NCBI GenBank assembly: GCA_963700775.1
Contig: CAVOYU010000001.1
Coordinates: 434,001-498,000, forward strand
Source of the DNA: Thermohalobaculum sp963700775
GTDB lineage: Bacteria; Pseudomonadota; Alphaproteobacteria; Rhodobacterales; Rhodobacteraceae
DNA: 64,000 bases
Direction of reading: 5' to 3'
Made by a program: the position numbers and the translations under genes. Each line of letters begins with the position of its first letter. Position 1 is the first letter of the stretch. Under the pieces are notes generated by a model. It saw only the letters and a list, made by a program, of their open reading frames with translations. It was not told where the DNA came from and did not search any database. Shown here piece by piece: positions 47,434 through 56,590 of this stretch.

Positions 47434-48782
47434 CCTCTCTCCGCAAGCGCCTCGCCATCGCCGCCTCGGCCCTGGCCCTCCTCGCCGCGGCGCCCGACGC
47501 CCTGGCCTTCTGCGGCTTCTTCGTCGCCAAGGGCGACGCCAGGCTGTTCAACGAGGCCTCGAAGGTGGTCCTGGTCCGCGACGGCGACCGCACCGTGATC
47601 ACCATGGTCAACGACTTCCAGGGCGAGGCGAAGGACTTCGCCATGGTGGTCCCGGCCCCGACGGTTCTCGAGCGCGAGCAGATCCACGTCACCGAGAACG
47701 CGCTCGTCGACCACCTCGACGCCTATTCAGCGCCCCGCCTGGTCGAGTATTTCGACGCCGACCCCTGCCAGCCGATCGTGTTGATGGAAAGCGCCATGGC
47801 CCTCGGCGCAGCCGCGCCCTCCCTCAACCGGGCGGACTCCGACATCCGCGCCAAGGCGCTCGGCGTCACCGTCGAGGCCCAGTACCTGGTCGGCGAATAC
47901 GACATCCTGATCCTGTCCGCGACCCAGTCCGACGGGCTCGAGACCTGGCTGGTCGAGAACGGCTACACCATCCCCGCCGGGGCGGCCGACGTGCTCGGCT
48001 CCTACATCCGTCAGGGCATGAAGTTCTTCGTCGCCAAGGTGAACCTCGAGGAGCACGCCAGGCAGGGCGGCGGCGTTCTGCGCCCGCTCCAGATCGCCTT
48101 CGAGAGCCCGAAGTTCATGCTGCCGATCCGCCTCGGCACGGTGAACGCCAGGGGCCAGCAGGAGCTGATCCTCTACACCCTCACCCGCAAGGGCCGGGTC
48201 GAGACCGCCAACTACCGCACCGTGCGGATGCCGACGGATGCCGAGATCCCGGTGATGGTCAAGGACCGCTTCGGCGAGGTCTACAAGGCGATCTACGGCA
48301 CCGCGGTCGGCAAGCAGGGCGGCGCCGCGGTGATGATGGAGTATGCGTGGGACATGGGCTGGTGCGACCCCTGCGCCGCCGACCCGCTGAGCGCCGAGGA
48401 ACTGCGCGAGCTCGGCGTCTACTGGGTCGACCCCACCCGCATCCTGCCGGGCCAGGGTTCGGACGTCTTCGTCACCCGGCTCCACGCCCGCTACGACGCC
48501 GAGAGCTTCCCCGAGGACCTGCGGCTGGTCGAGACCGGCGACCGCGAGAACTTCCAGGGCCGCTACATCCTGCGCCACGCCTATGAGGGCGAGATGACCT
48601 GCGAGGCCGGCGAGCAGTACCGCCAGTCGCTGCCGGCCCGCTGGGAGGCCGAGGCCCAGACGCTGGCCAGCCTCACCGGCTGGGACATCGCCCGGATCCG
48701 CGAGGACATGAAGAACGGCGGCACCGACCCCGGCAACCCGCCCGCGCCGGTGCCATGGTGGAAGAGCATCTGGAAACAGTGA
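47430..48782 (+). CDS. DUF2330 secreted or membrane-associated protein
   Basis: 450 residues. Signal peptide to about residue 26 (ALALLAAAPDALA), then the mature start FCGFFVAKGDARLFNEASKVV. Four or so Cys are spread through the protein, with one WCDPC pair near residue 312. DUF2330 has no known activity. An AAAGGAG ribosome site and an ATGA overlap with the RnfD-like gene show tight coupling. The protein could face the periplasm and be an electron donor or acceptor for its partner, by inference. Confidence 0.75.
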   Translation: MTSLRKRLAIAASALALLAAAPDALAFCGFFVAKGDARLFNEASKVVLVRDGDRTVITMVNDFQGEAKDFAMVVPAPTVLEREQIHVTENALVDHLDAYSAPRLVEYFDADPCQPIVLMESAMALGAAAPSLNRADSDIRAKALGVTVEAQYLVGEYDILILSATQSDGLETWLVENGYTIPAGAADVLGSYIRQGMKFFVAKVNLEEHARQGGGVLRPLQIAFESPKFMLPIRLGTVNARGQQELILYTLTRKGRVETANYRTVRMPTDAEIPVMVKDRFGEVYKAIYGTAVGKQGGAAVMMEYAWDMGWCDPCAADPLSAEELRELGVYWVDPTRILPGQGSDVFVTRLHARYDAESFPEDLRLVETGDRENFQGRYILRHAYEGEMTCEAGEQYRQSLPARWEAEAQTLASLTGWDIARIREDMKNGGTDPGNPPAPVPWWKSIWKQ

Positions 48783-48892
48783 GGCAGGCGACGGGCGGTT
48801 CTGGGCGGCGGCGGATCAGGATCGACGCCGCCGCCCGTCCCCCCGGGGACCACGCCGGATCGCTCCCCCACGGTCCGACGGTTGCACGCTAC

Positions 48893-48913
48893 AACCTGTA
48901 GCTGCTACAGGTT
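48893..48913 (+). promoter_or_regulatory. MerR-type operator/promoter
   Basis: 9-bp perfect arms AACCTGTAG and CTACAGGTT around a CTG centre, with TTGCAC (possible -35) at 48882 just upstream. This is the shape of heavy-metal MerR operators lying in long promoter spacers. It precedes the MerR-type gene at 48951, so autoregulation is likely. Confidence 0.8.
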
Positions 48914-48950
48914 CAAGGGATTAATCAAAGATTTCCAGCGGGAGGCAGCC

Positions 48951-49340
48951 ATGCCCACGATCGGCGAGGCAGCACGGGCCAGCGGTCTGGCCATCGAGAC
49001 GATCCGATATTACGAGCGCACCGGAGTGGTCCCGCCGCCGCCGCGCACCGCCTCGGGGCGCCGCAGCTACGACCGCGCCGAAATCGCCCGGTTGCGCATG
49101 ATCCGTAGCTGCCGCGATCTCGGCTTCCCGCTCGCCGACGCGCGGGCGCTGCTCGGCCTCGCGGAAAGCGGCAAGGCGCCCTGCGGCGAGGTCAAGGCGA
49201 TCGCCGAGGCGCATCTGGCCGAGGTCCGTCGCAAATTCGGCGAACTGGCCGCCCTCGAAACCGCGCTGGCCGGTCTGGTCGCGTACTGCGCCGGCGGCGA
49301 TCGGCCCTGCCCCGCGCTCGACGTCCTCGGAGGCACCTGA
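48951..49340 (+). CDS. MerR-family regulator, heavy-metal-type
   Basis: 129 residues. The winged helix (1-70) has TIGEAARASGLAIETIRYYERTGVVPPP, then RSYDRAEIARLRMIRSCRDLGF. The C-terminal end has Cys in APCGEV, AYCAGGD and RPCPAL, an array like CadR/PbrR/ZntR-type sensors of soft metals. The start at 48951 follows GGGAGG by 5 bases; an open frame starts at 48882 but crosses the operator. No metal transporter is adjacent. The right-hand neighbour is a DOPA dioxygenase gene on the opposite strand. Confidence 0.85.
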   Translation: MPTIGEAARASGLAIETIRYYERTGVVPPPPRTASGRRSYDRAEIARLRMIRSCRDLGFPLADARALLGLAESGKAPCGEVKAIAEAHLAEVRRKFGELAALETALAGLVAYCAGGDRPCPALDVLGGT

Positions 49341-49344
49341 CCGG

Positions 49345-50145
49345 TCAGGCGAACAGGCAGCACCGCATCGAGACCGAGGCAAGGTCAATCCCCTCGTTGA
49401 AGAAGCTGATCTCGTCCGCCTCGTCGGCCACCGCCAGCGTGTAGAGCAGTGGCAGGAAGTGCTCGACGGTCGGATGCGCCGCCCGCATCAGCGGCCCCAG
49501 CCCCTCCGCCCCGGCCACCCAGCCGAAGCGGCGCTCCTCGATCGCCCCGGCGATCAGCCGGTCGAACTCCACCGCCCAGTCATGGGGCGCCCCGCCCGGC
49601 CGCATGGTGCGCAGGTTGTGCACGATGTTGCCGCTGCCGACCACCAGCACCCCCATCCCGCGCAGCGCCTTCAGGTCCCTCGCCAGCTCGTAATGCTCGG
49701 CGACCGGCCGCGAGAGATCGAGCGAGAGCTGGTAGACCGGCACCTCGGCCTTCGGGAACATGCGGATCAGCACCGACCACGCGCCGTGGTCGAGGCCCCA
49801 TTCCTCGCTGGACCTCGCATGGTGCTTCGCCAGCAGCTCGACCGTCGCCTCGGCCAGTTCCGGTGCGCCCGGGGCGGGGTATTGCTGGTCGAAGAGCTTC
49901 TGCGGGAAGCCGCCGAAATCGTGGATCGTCTCCGGCTTCGCGCCCACATGCACCAGCGTCGTCCCCCGCGTCATCCAGTGCGCCGAGACGCAGAGGATCG
50001 CCGCCGGCGCCGGCAGCGCCGCACCGATCTCGGCCCAGCCGCGGCTGTAGGGAGAGTCGACGATCGCGTTCATCGGGTTGCCGTGCCCGACGAACAGCGC
50101 CGGCATCCGCGCTCCGGGCTTCAGGTGGCTGGTAAGGCTGGACAT
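49345..50145 (-). CDS. ygiD: 4,5-DOPA dioxygenase extradiol (LigB-type)
   Basis: 266 residues. Metal ligands of the LigB fold are visible as FVGHGNPMNAI (His), CVSAHWMTRG (His), GSGNIVHNL (His) and DHGAWSVL. Such enzymes cleave catechol rings such as L-DOPA; some members work on gallate-like rings. No plant-type betalain pathway is implied. It converges with the MerR gene (4 bases apart). Confidence 0.85.
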   Translation of the reverse strand: MSSLTSHLKPGARMPALFVGHGNPMNAIVDSPYSRGWAEIGAALPAPAAILCVSAHWMTRGTTLVHVGAKPETIHDFGGFPQKLFDQQYPAPGAPELAEATVELLAKHHARSSEEWGLDHGAWSVLIRMFPKAEVPVYQLSLDLSRPVAEHYELARDLKALRGMGVLVVGSGNIVHNLRTMRPGGAPHDWAVEFDRLIAGAIEERRFGWVAGAEGLGPLMRAAHPTVEHFLPLLYTLAVADEADEISFFNEGIDLASVSMRCCLFA

Positions 50146-50230
50146 GGATGGGGTTCCTGGAAGGGGTCGCGATCACGGTAGCGTGGCGCGGGCTCCGGTC
50201 AATGCACGCACCCGCCCCCGGACCCGCTCC

Positions 50231-50295
50231 CGTCGTCCCCGCGGAGGCGGTAACCCGGAGATCGATGACAGATTCCCGCCTTCGCGGGAATGACG
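50231..50295. repeat. Dispersed palindromic repeat, copy 3 (diverged)
   Basis: Begins CGTCGTCCCCGCGGAGGCGG and ends TTCGCGGGAATGACGG, which matches the other two copies with several substitutions and shorter perfect arms. It lies between the DOPA dioxygenase and VOC genes. Confidence 0.65.
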
Positions 50296-50330
50296 GCGGA
50301 TGTAAAGAGCGCCACGCCAACCGCTGCCCC

Positions 50331-50732
50331 TCAAATCTCCAGCCCCTCAGCCTCCGCTAGCGGGAAGTCCACATGGATGTGGTTCCCGTCCGGGTCCCAG
50401 ACATTGACCTGCACCACGCCCGCGTCGCGGATCGGGTTCAGCCGGTAGCGCTCGCCCTCGGCCTTCAGCAGCGCCAGCATCTCCTTCAGCCCGGTGGCCG
50501 AGACCGCGAAATGCTCGAGCCGCACATCGCCCGGATCCGCCCCCGGCGCCTTCTCGACGCCCACCAGATGGACGATCGGGAAGCCGTCGGCATAGAGCCA
50601 TGCGCCGGGGAAGTCGAACCCCGGCCGCTTGCCCGGATGCATCCCCAGCACCCGGCCGTACCACTCGATCATCGCCTCCAGACTGGCGGTGCGGACATTG
50701 ATATGGTCGAGACGCTTCATCGTGGCGGTCAT
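50331..50732 (-). CDS. VOC/glyoxalase-family protein
   Basis: 133 residues, one VOC domain. LDHINVRTASLEAMIEWYGRVLG opens the first module and LEHFAVSA and DPDGNHIHVDF carry the likely metal and substrate residues. The ATG at 50732 has GGGAGG 5 bases upstream; a GTG two codons earlier is less likely. No substrate can be assigned. Confidence 0.85.
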   Translation of the reverse strand: MTATMKRLDHINVRTASLEAMIEWYGRVLGMHPGKRPGFDFPGAWLYADGFPIVHLVGVEKAPGADPGDVRLEHFAVSATGLKEMLALLKAEGERYRLNPIRDAGVVQVNVWDPDGNHIHVDFPLAEAEGLEI

Positions 50733-50802
50733 CGGCACCTCCCTGGGAGGCGGCAGGTTAGCCCGGTTCCGCGCAGGGGGGAACCTCGCAGCGCCCGCCC
50801 TC

Positions 50803-52144
50803 TCAATACGGCCCCGGCACGATCTCGCTGCCGTCGAAGAACCGCCCCGGCCGGAACCGGGTCAGGTCGTGGCCGGGGTCGCGGCCCGTCAGCACGTCCG
50901 CCATCACCCGCCCCACACCCGGCCCGATGCCGAAGCCATGCCCGCTGAGGCCCGTGGCGTAGTACAGCCCCGGCAGCCCGGGCTCCTCGCCCAGCGTCGG
51001 CACCGCGTCCGGCGTCACGTCGATCATCCCGGCCCAGGCCTCGGCCAGCTTCACTCCGGCGATGGCCGGGAAACGCCGCGGCAGCCGCTCCTCGATCCGG
51101 CGGACCACGACCGGCGAGGGTTCCGGGTTCAGCACCCGCATCCGCTCGAACGGGCTCACCTCGTCGGCGCTCCAGCGCGTCGGCGCGCCCCAGGCACCGG
51201 GATAGCCCCTCGGCGCCGCCAGCCGCACCCGCACGTCACGGGCCGATGCGCGCAGCAGCTTCAGGAACTTGACCGCATACCGGAACGACTTCCGCGACAG
51301 GTAATGCTCGGCCAGATCGCCCGTCGCGACGGTATAGCCCCCGTCCGACCGCCGCCTGAGCGTGAGACCCGGCGTCGAGATGTTCGGCCCGTAGGCATCC
51401 GGCGCCGGCCCGGTCCGCGCCACGGTGGAGCGCACCGCCAGCTGCGGCAGGTCCACCCCCATGTTGTGCGCGAAATGGGTCGACCAGGCGCCCGCCGCCA
51501 GCACCACCTGCGCCGCCTTCACCCGGCCCTTCTCGGTCACCACCCCCGCGACCCGGCCCCCGGCGATGTCCAGCGTCCGCACCGCGCAGTCCTCGATCAC
51601 CGCCGCCCCCGACCGCCGCGCCGCCCGCGCCAGCGCCGGGACGGCGACGAAGGGCTCGGCCCGGCCGTCCGACTCGGTGATCATCGCGGCGGTGAACTTG
51701 CCGCGGATGTCGGGGTAACGCGCCGCCAGTTCGGCCGGGGTCAGCATCTTCGTCCCCAACTGGTGCTGCCGGGCGAGATCGTACCAGCTCTCGTACTTCG
51801 CCCGCCCCGCCTCGGTCTCGGCGATGTAGAGGCAGCCCGCCTGCGTGAAGGTCGAGGTCCCGCTCGCCGGTCTTCTCCGCCAGCCCCTGCCAGATGCGGT
51901 TGGCCTCGATCATGATCGGCAGCTCGGCCGCGTCGCGGCCCTGCTGGCGCACCCAGCCCCAGTTGCGGCTCGACTGCTCGCCGCCCACCCGGCCCTTCTC
52001 GCAGAGCATCACCTTCGCACCACGCTCGGCGAGGAAATATGCCGTGGCGCAGCCGGCGATCCCGGCCCCGATCACGACGACGTCGCATTCCGCCGGCAGC
52101 GGGTCGCGGAAGGCCACCGGGGTCTTCTCGGTGATCGGCGGCAT
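50803..52144 (-). pseudogene. FAD-dependent oxidoreductase (DAO family), frameshifted
   Basis: The N-terminal frame (from 52144) carries the dinucleotide motif VVVIGAGIAGCATAYFLAERG and SSRNWGWVRQQGRD. It runs to about 51854. The rest continues in the next frame (FTQAGCLYIAE, then TPAELAARYPDIRGKF, to ATGLSGHGFGIGPGVG near the C-terminus). One extra base, C at 51853 on the plus strand, explains the break; removing it gives one protein of about 446 residues similar to sarcosine/D-amino-acid oxidase-like enzymes. The break may be real or an assembly error. Confidence 0.8.
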
Positions 52145-52154
52145 GGGGGCTCCT

Positions 52155-53663
52155 CTAGCTCTCCAGGCGCCTGACCCAGCTCCGGATCAGCCCGCGCTCG
52201 AACTCGCGCGCCCGCGCCATCCAGCGCTTGTCGATCCGCTGGATCTCACCGTCCGGCCGGCGGTCGATGTCGTTGGAGAAGATCGCGAAGGCCAGCCGCC
52301 GCCCCGAGGGGGTGACGATATAACCCGCCAGCCCGCGCACATAGTCCATGGTGCCGGTCTTCGCCGCGATATCCAGGTTCTTGTAGTCGAGGTCGACGCT
52401 CTTGGCCGCGACGCTGTAGTCCTTCAGCAGCATGGCGATCCGCTCCGGCAGGCCGCGCGCCGCCTCGCCCGCGGGCTCGCGCCGCGCCACCGCGGTCAGC
52501 ACCTCGACCAGCCGGCGCGGCGAGACCCGCGACTCGGTCGAAAGGCCGGAATGGTTCGCCAGCCGGAAGCCCGGATCTCCCAGCGGGAAGCCCGCCAGCT
52601 GCGACGCCCAGGCGTTCATCGCCGCCGCCGAGCCCGTCGGCGTCAGAACCTCCGCCTGGCCCGCATGGGTCGCCGCGAAGCCGACCAGTTCGGCGGTGAT
52701 GTTGGTCGAATTGCGCAGCATGGCGCGCAGCATCGGCGCCAGCTCGCGGCTCCGGTGAAGCGCGACGGTCTGGGCGCCGGCCGGCACCGTGCCCTGCTCC
52801 GGCGCGGCGATGGCGATGCCCTTCTCCCGCCCCAGCGCCTGGAACACCTCGCCCGCATAGCGCTCGGGCTGGCGCACCGGCAGCCAGCGCGAGCCCTCGC
52901 CCCGAAAACCGTTCGGGTTCATCTCCCAGAACTCGCCGCCGCCCTGCAGGCTGTGGGTGAACATCGGCACGTTGGTGGCGCTGGCCAGCGCCACCCGCAC
53001 CCCGCTCACCTCCGGATCGGTCCGCATCGCGGTCGCCGAGAGCCGCAGCAGCCGCGACTTGCCGCGGGCGTCCCATTTCAACCGCACCCGGTTGAAGTTG
53101 AGGCAGAGTCCCGACAGCGCCGGATTGTAGGCGGCGTCCTCGGGCTGGCTGTCGCTGATCGCCTGCAGACGCGGCCCGGCGCTGCCATCGACGACGAAAC
53201 GCCCGGAAACTCGGCGCACGCCGCGCTCCTCGAGCTCTGACACCAGCGCCAGCAGGTCGTCGGAGTCGAGCTCCGGATCGCCACCGCCCTGCAGGATCAG
53301 GTCGCCCTCCAGCCGGTCGCCGCTGACCGGCCCGGTGGCCGCCAGCCGGGTCTCGAAGCGGTGACCGGGACCCAGCCGTTCAAGGGCGTAGAATGCGGTC
53401 GGCAGCTTCGCCACCGAGGCCGGGGCGAAGGGCCGGTCGGCCTCGAACTCGTCCACCACCTCGCCGCTGTCGAGATCGACGAGCATCCAGCCGGAGACGC
53501 CGGTGTGATAGCGCCGGACGCTCGGCGCGGCGTCCTTGGCCGCCGCCGCGATCGCGACCCGCTCGGGGCGCGGCACCGGGATCGGCGGGGTGCCCGCCGC
53601 TCCCAGCAGCATCGCGGCCACTGCCGCGCCGCCCGCGAGGAATCCGCGCCGCTTCAAGTGCAT
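52155..53663 (-). CDS. dacB: D-alanyl-D-alanine carboxypeptidase/endopeptidase (PBP4/DacB type)
   Basis: 502 residues. A twin-Arg-like N-terminus KRRGFLAGGAAVA precedes a signal sequence. Penicillin-binding motifs: SxxK at Ser83-Lys86 (PASVAKL), SxN as NSTNITAELV, and KTG as AKTGTMD. It trims and cuts peptidoglycan cross-links in the periplasm. It lies downstream of a sensor kinase and response regulator on the same strand, spaced 90 bases after the kinase, so they may share a transcript. Confidence 0.9.
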   Translation of the reverse strand: MHLKRRGFLAGGAAVAAMLLGAAGTPPIPVPRPERVAIAAAAKDAAPSVRRYHTGVSGWMLVDLDSGEVVDEFEADRPFAPASVAKLPTAFYALERLGPGHRFETRLAATGPVSGDRLEGDLILQGGGDPELDSDDLLALVSELEERGVRRVSGRFVVDGSAGPRLQAISDSQPEDAAYNPALSGLCLNFNRVRLKWDARGKSRLLRLSATAMRTDPEVSGVRVALASATNVPMFTHSLQGGGEFWEMNPNGFRGEGSRWLPVRQPERYAGEVFQALGREKGIAIAAPEQGTVPAGAQTVALHRSRELAPMLRAMLRNSTNITAELVGFAATHAGQAEVLTPTGSAAAMNAWASQLAGFPLGDPGFRLANHSGLSTESRVSPRRLVEVLTAVARREPAGEAARGLPERIAMLLKDYSVAAKSVDLDYKNLDIAAKTGTMDYVRGLAGYIVTPSGRRLAFAIFSNDIDRRPDGEIQRIDKRWMARAREFERGLIRSWVRRLES

Positions 53664-53753
53664 TCCGCCACCGTACTGCCCCCGAACTTCCCGTTTCGCC
53701 CCGAACGCCCTGTTTTGCCGCAGAATCGCAGATGCGGTGGCGCTCTGCAACCG

Positions 53754-55031
53754 TCAAGCTGCGCCCGGCCGGGCGCCGTTCCGCCGCAGGGGCAGCACAA
53801 CCCGGATGGCGGAGCCCGCCGCCTCCGGGACCGAGACCGATCCTCCATGCAGCCCGGCGATCTGCCGGACCAGCGGCAGGCCCAGCCCGTAGCCCTTCGC
53901 GTTCTGCCGGCCGGCGGCGCGGTAGAACGGCTCGAACACCTTCTCCCGTTCGGCCGGCGGAATGCCCGCGCCACCGTCCCTGACCGTCAGCCACGCCTCC
54001 CCGCCGACCTCGGCCAGCTCCACCTGCAGCGGCGGGCCGCCATGGACAGACGCGTTCTCCAGCAGGTTCCGCAGCATCCGGCGCAGCAACGCCGGGTCGC
54101 CCCTGATCTCCGGCGCCGTCCCCTCCAGCGCGCAATCCTCGTAACGGGCGCACTCCTCCGCCGCCAGCGCCACCAGGTCCACCGGCCGCGAGAGATCCGC
54201 CTGCGCCCCGGCGTCCAGCCGGCTCATCAGCAGCATCTCGTCGATCAGCCCGTCGAGCTCGGCGATGTCCCGCTCCAGTGCCGCCCGGCGGCCGGGGTCG
54301 CCCTCCTTCAGCAACTCGATCCCCAACCGGATCCGCGCCAGCGGCGTGCGCAGTTCGTGCGAGGCGTTGGCCAGCAGCATCCGGTGGGCGCCGACCAGCT
54401 TCTCGATCTTGGCCGCCGCGTCGTTGAAGCTGGACGCGAGCCGCGCCACCTCGTCGCGCCCTTCCACCTCGACCCGCGCCGACAGGTCGCCGGCCCCGAT
54501 CCGGTCCACGCCGGTCTGCAAGCGCTCGATGCGCCGGGTCAGCCGCCGCACGAAGGGATAGGCGCCGAGCCCGACGCCCAGCGCCACGGTGCCAAGGAAC
54601 AGGATCAGGTTCCTCAGCGGCCGGTGCGGCCCCTGCCGGCCGAGATCGATCACCAGCCGCCGCCCGTCGGGCAGGACCAGCGCCCAGGCCGGCGCGCCGT
54701 GAAGCCGCCGCCAGCCGCGCCCCGGCAGTCCTTCCGGCGGCGGCGGGCTCGGCCTCCCGCTGGCGGCGATCAGCTGGCCGCCGCGATCATAGAGGGTGAT
54801 GTCGATGTCGAGCTCGCGCGCCAGCTCGGCGATCGCCGCCCGCTGGCTGTCCGCCGGCGCCGCCGGGCCGGGCAGGTCGCGGAAGGCCAGCCCGCCGGTC
54901 ACCGCCAGGGTCTCGCGGAACCGGTCGTTGCGGTCGAACAGGTTCCACAGCAGCGCGACCAGCACCACCACCAGCACCAGGCTGCCGATGATGGTGCCGT
55001 AGATCTGCAGGTAGATCCGCCGCCTCAGCAT
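53754..55031 (-). CDS. Two-component sensor histidine kinase
   Basis: 425 residues. Two transmembrane helices (GTIIGSLVLVVVLVALLW; LILFLGTVALGVGLGAYPF) flank a periplasmic sensor of about 95 residues. HAMP (RRIERLQTGVDRIGAGDLSAR), then HisKA with phospho-His in ASHELRTPLARI, then HATPase with NLLENASVHG (N box), DGGAGI and GYGLGL. The start at 55031 follows GGGGGAAA; an ATG at 55043 is possible. It is partner to the response regulator at 55185-55882. Confidence 0.9.
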   Translation of the reverse strand: MLRRRIYLQIYGTIIGSLVLVVVLVALLWNLFDRNDRFRETLAVTGGLAFRDLPGPAAPADSQRAAIAELARELDIDITLYDRGGQLIAASGRPSPPPPEGLPGRGWRRLHGAPAWALVLPDGRRLVIDLGRQGPHRPLRNLILFLGTVALGVGLGAYPFVRRLTRRIERLQTGVDRIGAGDLSARVEVEGRDEVARLASSFNDAAAKIEKLVGAHRMLLANASHELRTPLARIRLGIELLKEGDPGRRAALERDIAELDGLIDEMLLMSRLDAGAQADLSRPVDLVALAAEECARYEDCALEGTAPEIRGDPALLRRMLRNLLENASVHGGPPLQVELAEVGGEAWLTVRDGGAGIPPAEREKVFEPFYRAAGRQNAKGYGLGLPLVRQIAGLHGGSVSVPEAAGSAIRVVLPLRRNGARPGAA

Positions 55032-55184
55032 GTTTTCCCCCATGCCCCGTACCATATCCCGCGCCATGTCCCTGGCCCGCCCCGGGACCCCGACGGACGG
55101 CGCGCCCCGGCGCGAGGTTCCGGGTCGGGTCCGGAGCACCGGACGCGGCCGGAAACCGTCAACGCGCACGCCTGCCGGCCCGCC

Positions 55185-55882
55185 TCAGTCCTGCTGCTGC
55201 GCGAACACATAGCCTGCCCCGCGGACCGTGATCACCCGGCGCGGATGCTTCGGGTCTTCCTCGATCTCGGCCCGGATGCGCGAGATATGCACGTCGATCG
55301 AGCGGTCGAACGCCTCGAGGCTGGTGCCCTTGAGCTGGTCCATCAGATAGTCGCGGCTCAGCACCCTCCCGGCGGCGCGGGCCATGATCTCCAGCAGCTT
55401 GAACTGGTGCGCGGTCAGCGCGCAGGTCCGCCCGTCGAGCCGCGCCTCCATGGCGCCGGTGTCGACCTCCAGCCGCCCGAAGCGCAGCACCGTCGCCCCC
55501 TCGCCCGCCCTGCCCCGCCGCAGGATGGCGCGCAGCCGCGCCAGCAGCTCGCGCGGCTCGAAGGGCTTCGGCAGGTAGTCGTCGGCGCCGAGCTCCAGCC
55601 CGACCACCCGGTCCATCGGGTCGCCCTTGGCGGTGAGCATCAGCACCGGCACCTGCATGACATCTGGCTCCCGGCCCTCAGCCTCCGGCAGACCTCCAGC
55701 CCGTCCATGTCGGGCAGCATCAGGTCCAGGATCACCGCGTCGAACCGTCCGCCAGCCAGCCGCGACAGACCCTCGGCCCCGGTTCCGGCGACCGTCACCG
55801 CAAGGCCGGACCCGCCGAGATAGTCCCTGACCATCCCGGCGAGCCTGGCGTCGTCCTCGATCAGCAGGATCTGCGCGCTCAT
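55185..55882 (-). pseudogene. OmpR-family response regulator, frameshifted
   Basis: The receiver (IEDDARLAGMV, DAVILDLMLPDMDG with phospho-Asp) starts at 55882 and is in one frame to about 55673. The rest of the receiver (VLMLTAKGD, PKPFEPREL) and the winged helix (FKLLEIMARAAGRVLSRDYLMDQLKG, VRGAGYVF) are in another frame from about 55671. A missing base at about 55672 explains the break. Repaired, it is a normal regulator of about 232 residues. The pair with the kinase is otherwise intact, so an assembly error is plausible. Confidence 0.8.
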
Positions 55883-55912
55883 CCTTCCCGCCTGCCCGGG
55901 GCGTTTCGGGCC

Positions 55913-56590
55913 CTAGCCGCGCCGGTGCCGCCCGCGCATCTCGCTCCGCTCGCGGATCATCTCGGCCAGTTCCGCGCGCTGCTCGGGCGTCAGGGTCTCG
56001 GCCACCTCGGCGATCGTGTCGACCAGAGTCTTGCTGATCCGGTCCGCCTCCGCAAGCCGCGCCGCCCTCAGCCGCTCCAGCGCCTCGCGGTCGATGGTGG
56101 TCGCGGTCAGCAACCCGCTGATCTCGCCCCTGGTCGCCTGCATCCGCTCGGCCAGCGGCTTGATGTCGGCGGCGAGCCCGGTCATCAGCCCGATGATGCG
56201 GGTCTCCTGCTCGTCGGTGGCGTCGATCTCGATCGCCATGTGGCGGACCATGCGCTCGACCCGGTCGGCCACCTCCTGCTCCGACATCTCGGACAGGCGC
56301 TTGTGGTCGCGTCCGTGCCAGCCGCCATGGCCCGGCCAGCCGCCGCCCTCCGCGGCCGCCAGGCGGAAGTGCCCGTAGGCCTTGCTCTCGGCCGCCGCCT
56401 GAACGCCGGCGGCGCCGGCGGCGAGGATCGCCACGGCCGCCAGCGCCGCCGCGGCCTTGCGGCCGGGGGTCGCCAGCCAGCCGCCCCGCGCCGGCTCCGG
56501 CGCGGCGCTGGCGGATCCGCCGCCGGCCTCGGGGTTCGTCCCGGGGTTCGTCTCGGGGTTCGTTCTGGGGTTCGTTCTGGGGTCGCTCAT
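55913..56590 (-). CDS. Spy/CpxP-like periplasmic protein with a tandem N-terminal repeat
   Basis: 225 residues. After MSDPRTNPRTNPETNPGTNPEA, a run of TNP units encoded by four or so 15-bp tandem repeats, there is a hydrophobic helix (AAAALAAVAILAAGAAGV). A helical region follows with MSEQEVADRVERMVRHMA and LTPEQRAELAEMI, which are LTxxQ motifs of Spy/CpxP. These periplasmic proteins sense or chaperone unfolded proteins and damp two-component systems, and here such a system lies just downstream. The N-terminal tail before the helix is unusual. Confidence 0.75.
   Translation of the reverse strand: MSDPRTNPRTNPETNPGTNPEAGGGSASAAPEPARGGWLATPGRKAAAALAAVAILAAGAAGVQAAAESKAYGHFRLAAAEGGGWPGHGGWHGRDHKRLSEMSEQEVADRVERMVRHMAIEIDATDEQETRIIGLMTGLAADIKPLAERMQATRGEISGLLTATTIDREALERLRAARLAEADRISKTLVDTIAEVAETLTPEQRAELAEMIRERSEMRGRHRRG

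Noticed and set aside
53361..55823. 820-residue plus-strand open frame over dacB, the kinase and the regulator
   Set aside because: Antisense to three genes with clear motifs; Pro/Gln/Arg-rich with no similarity.
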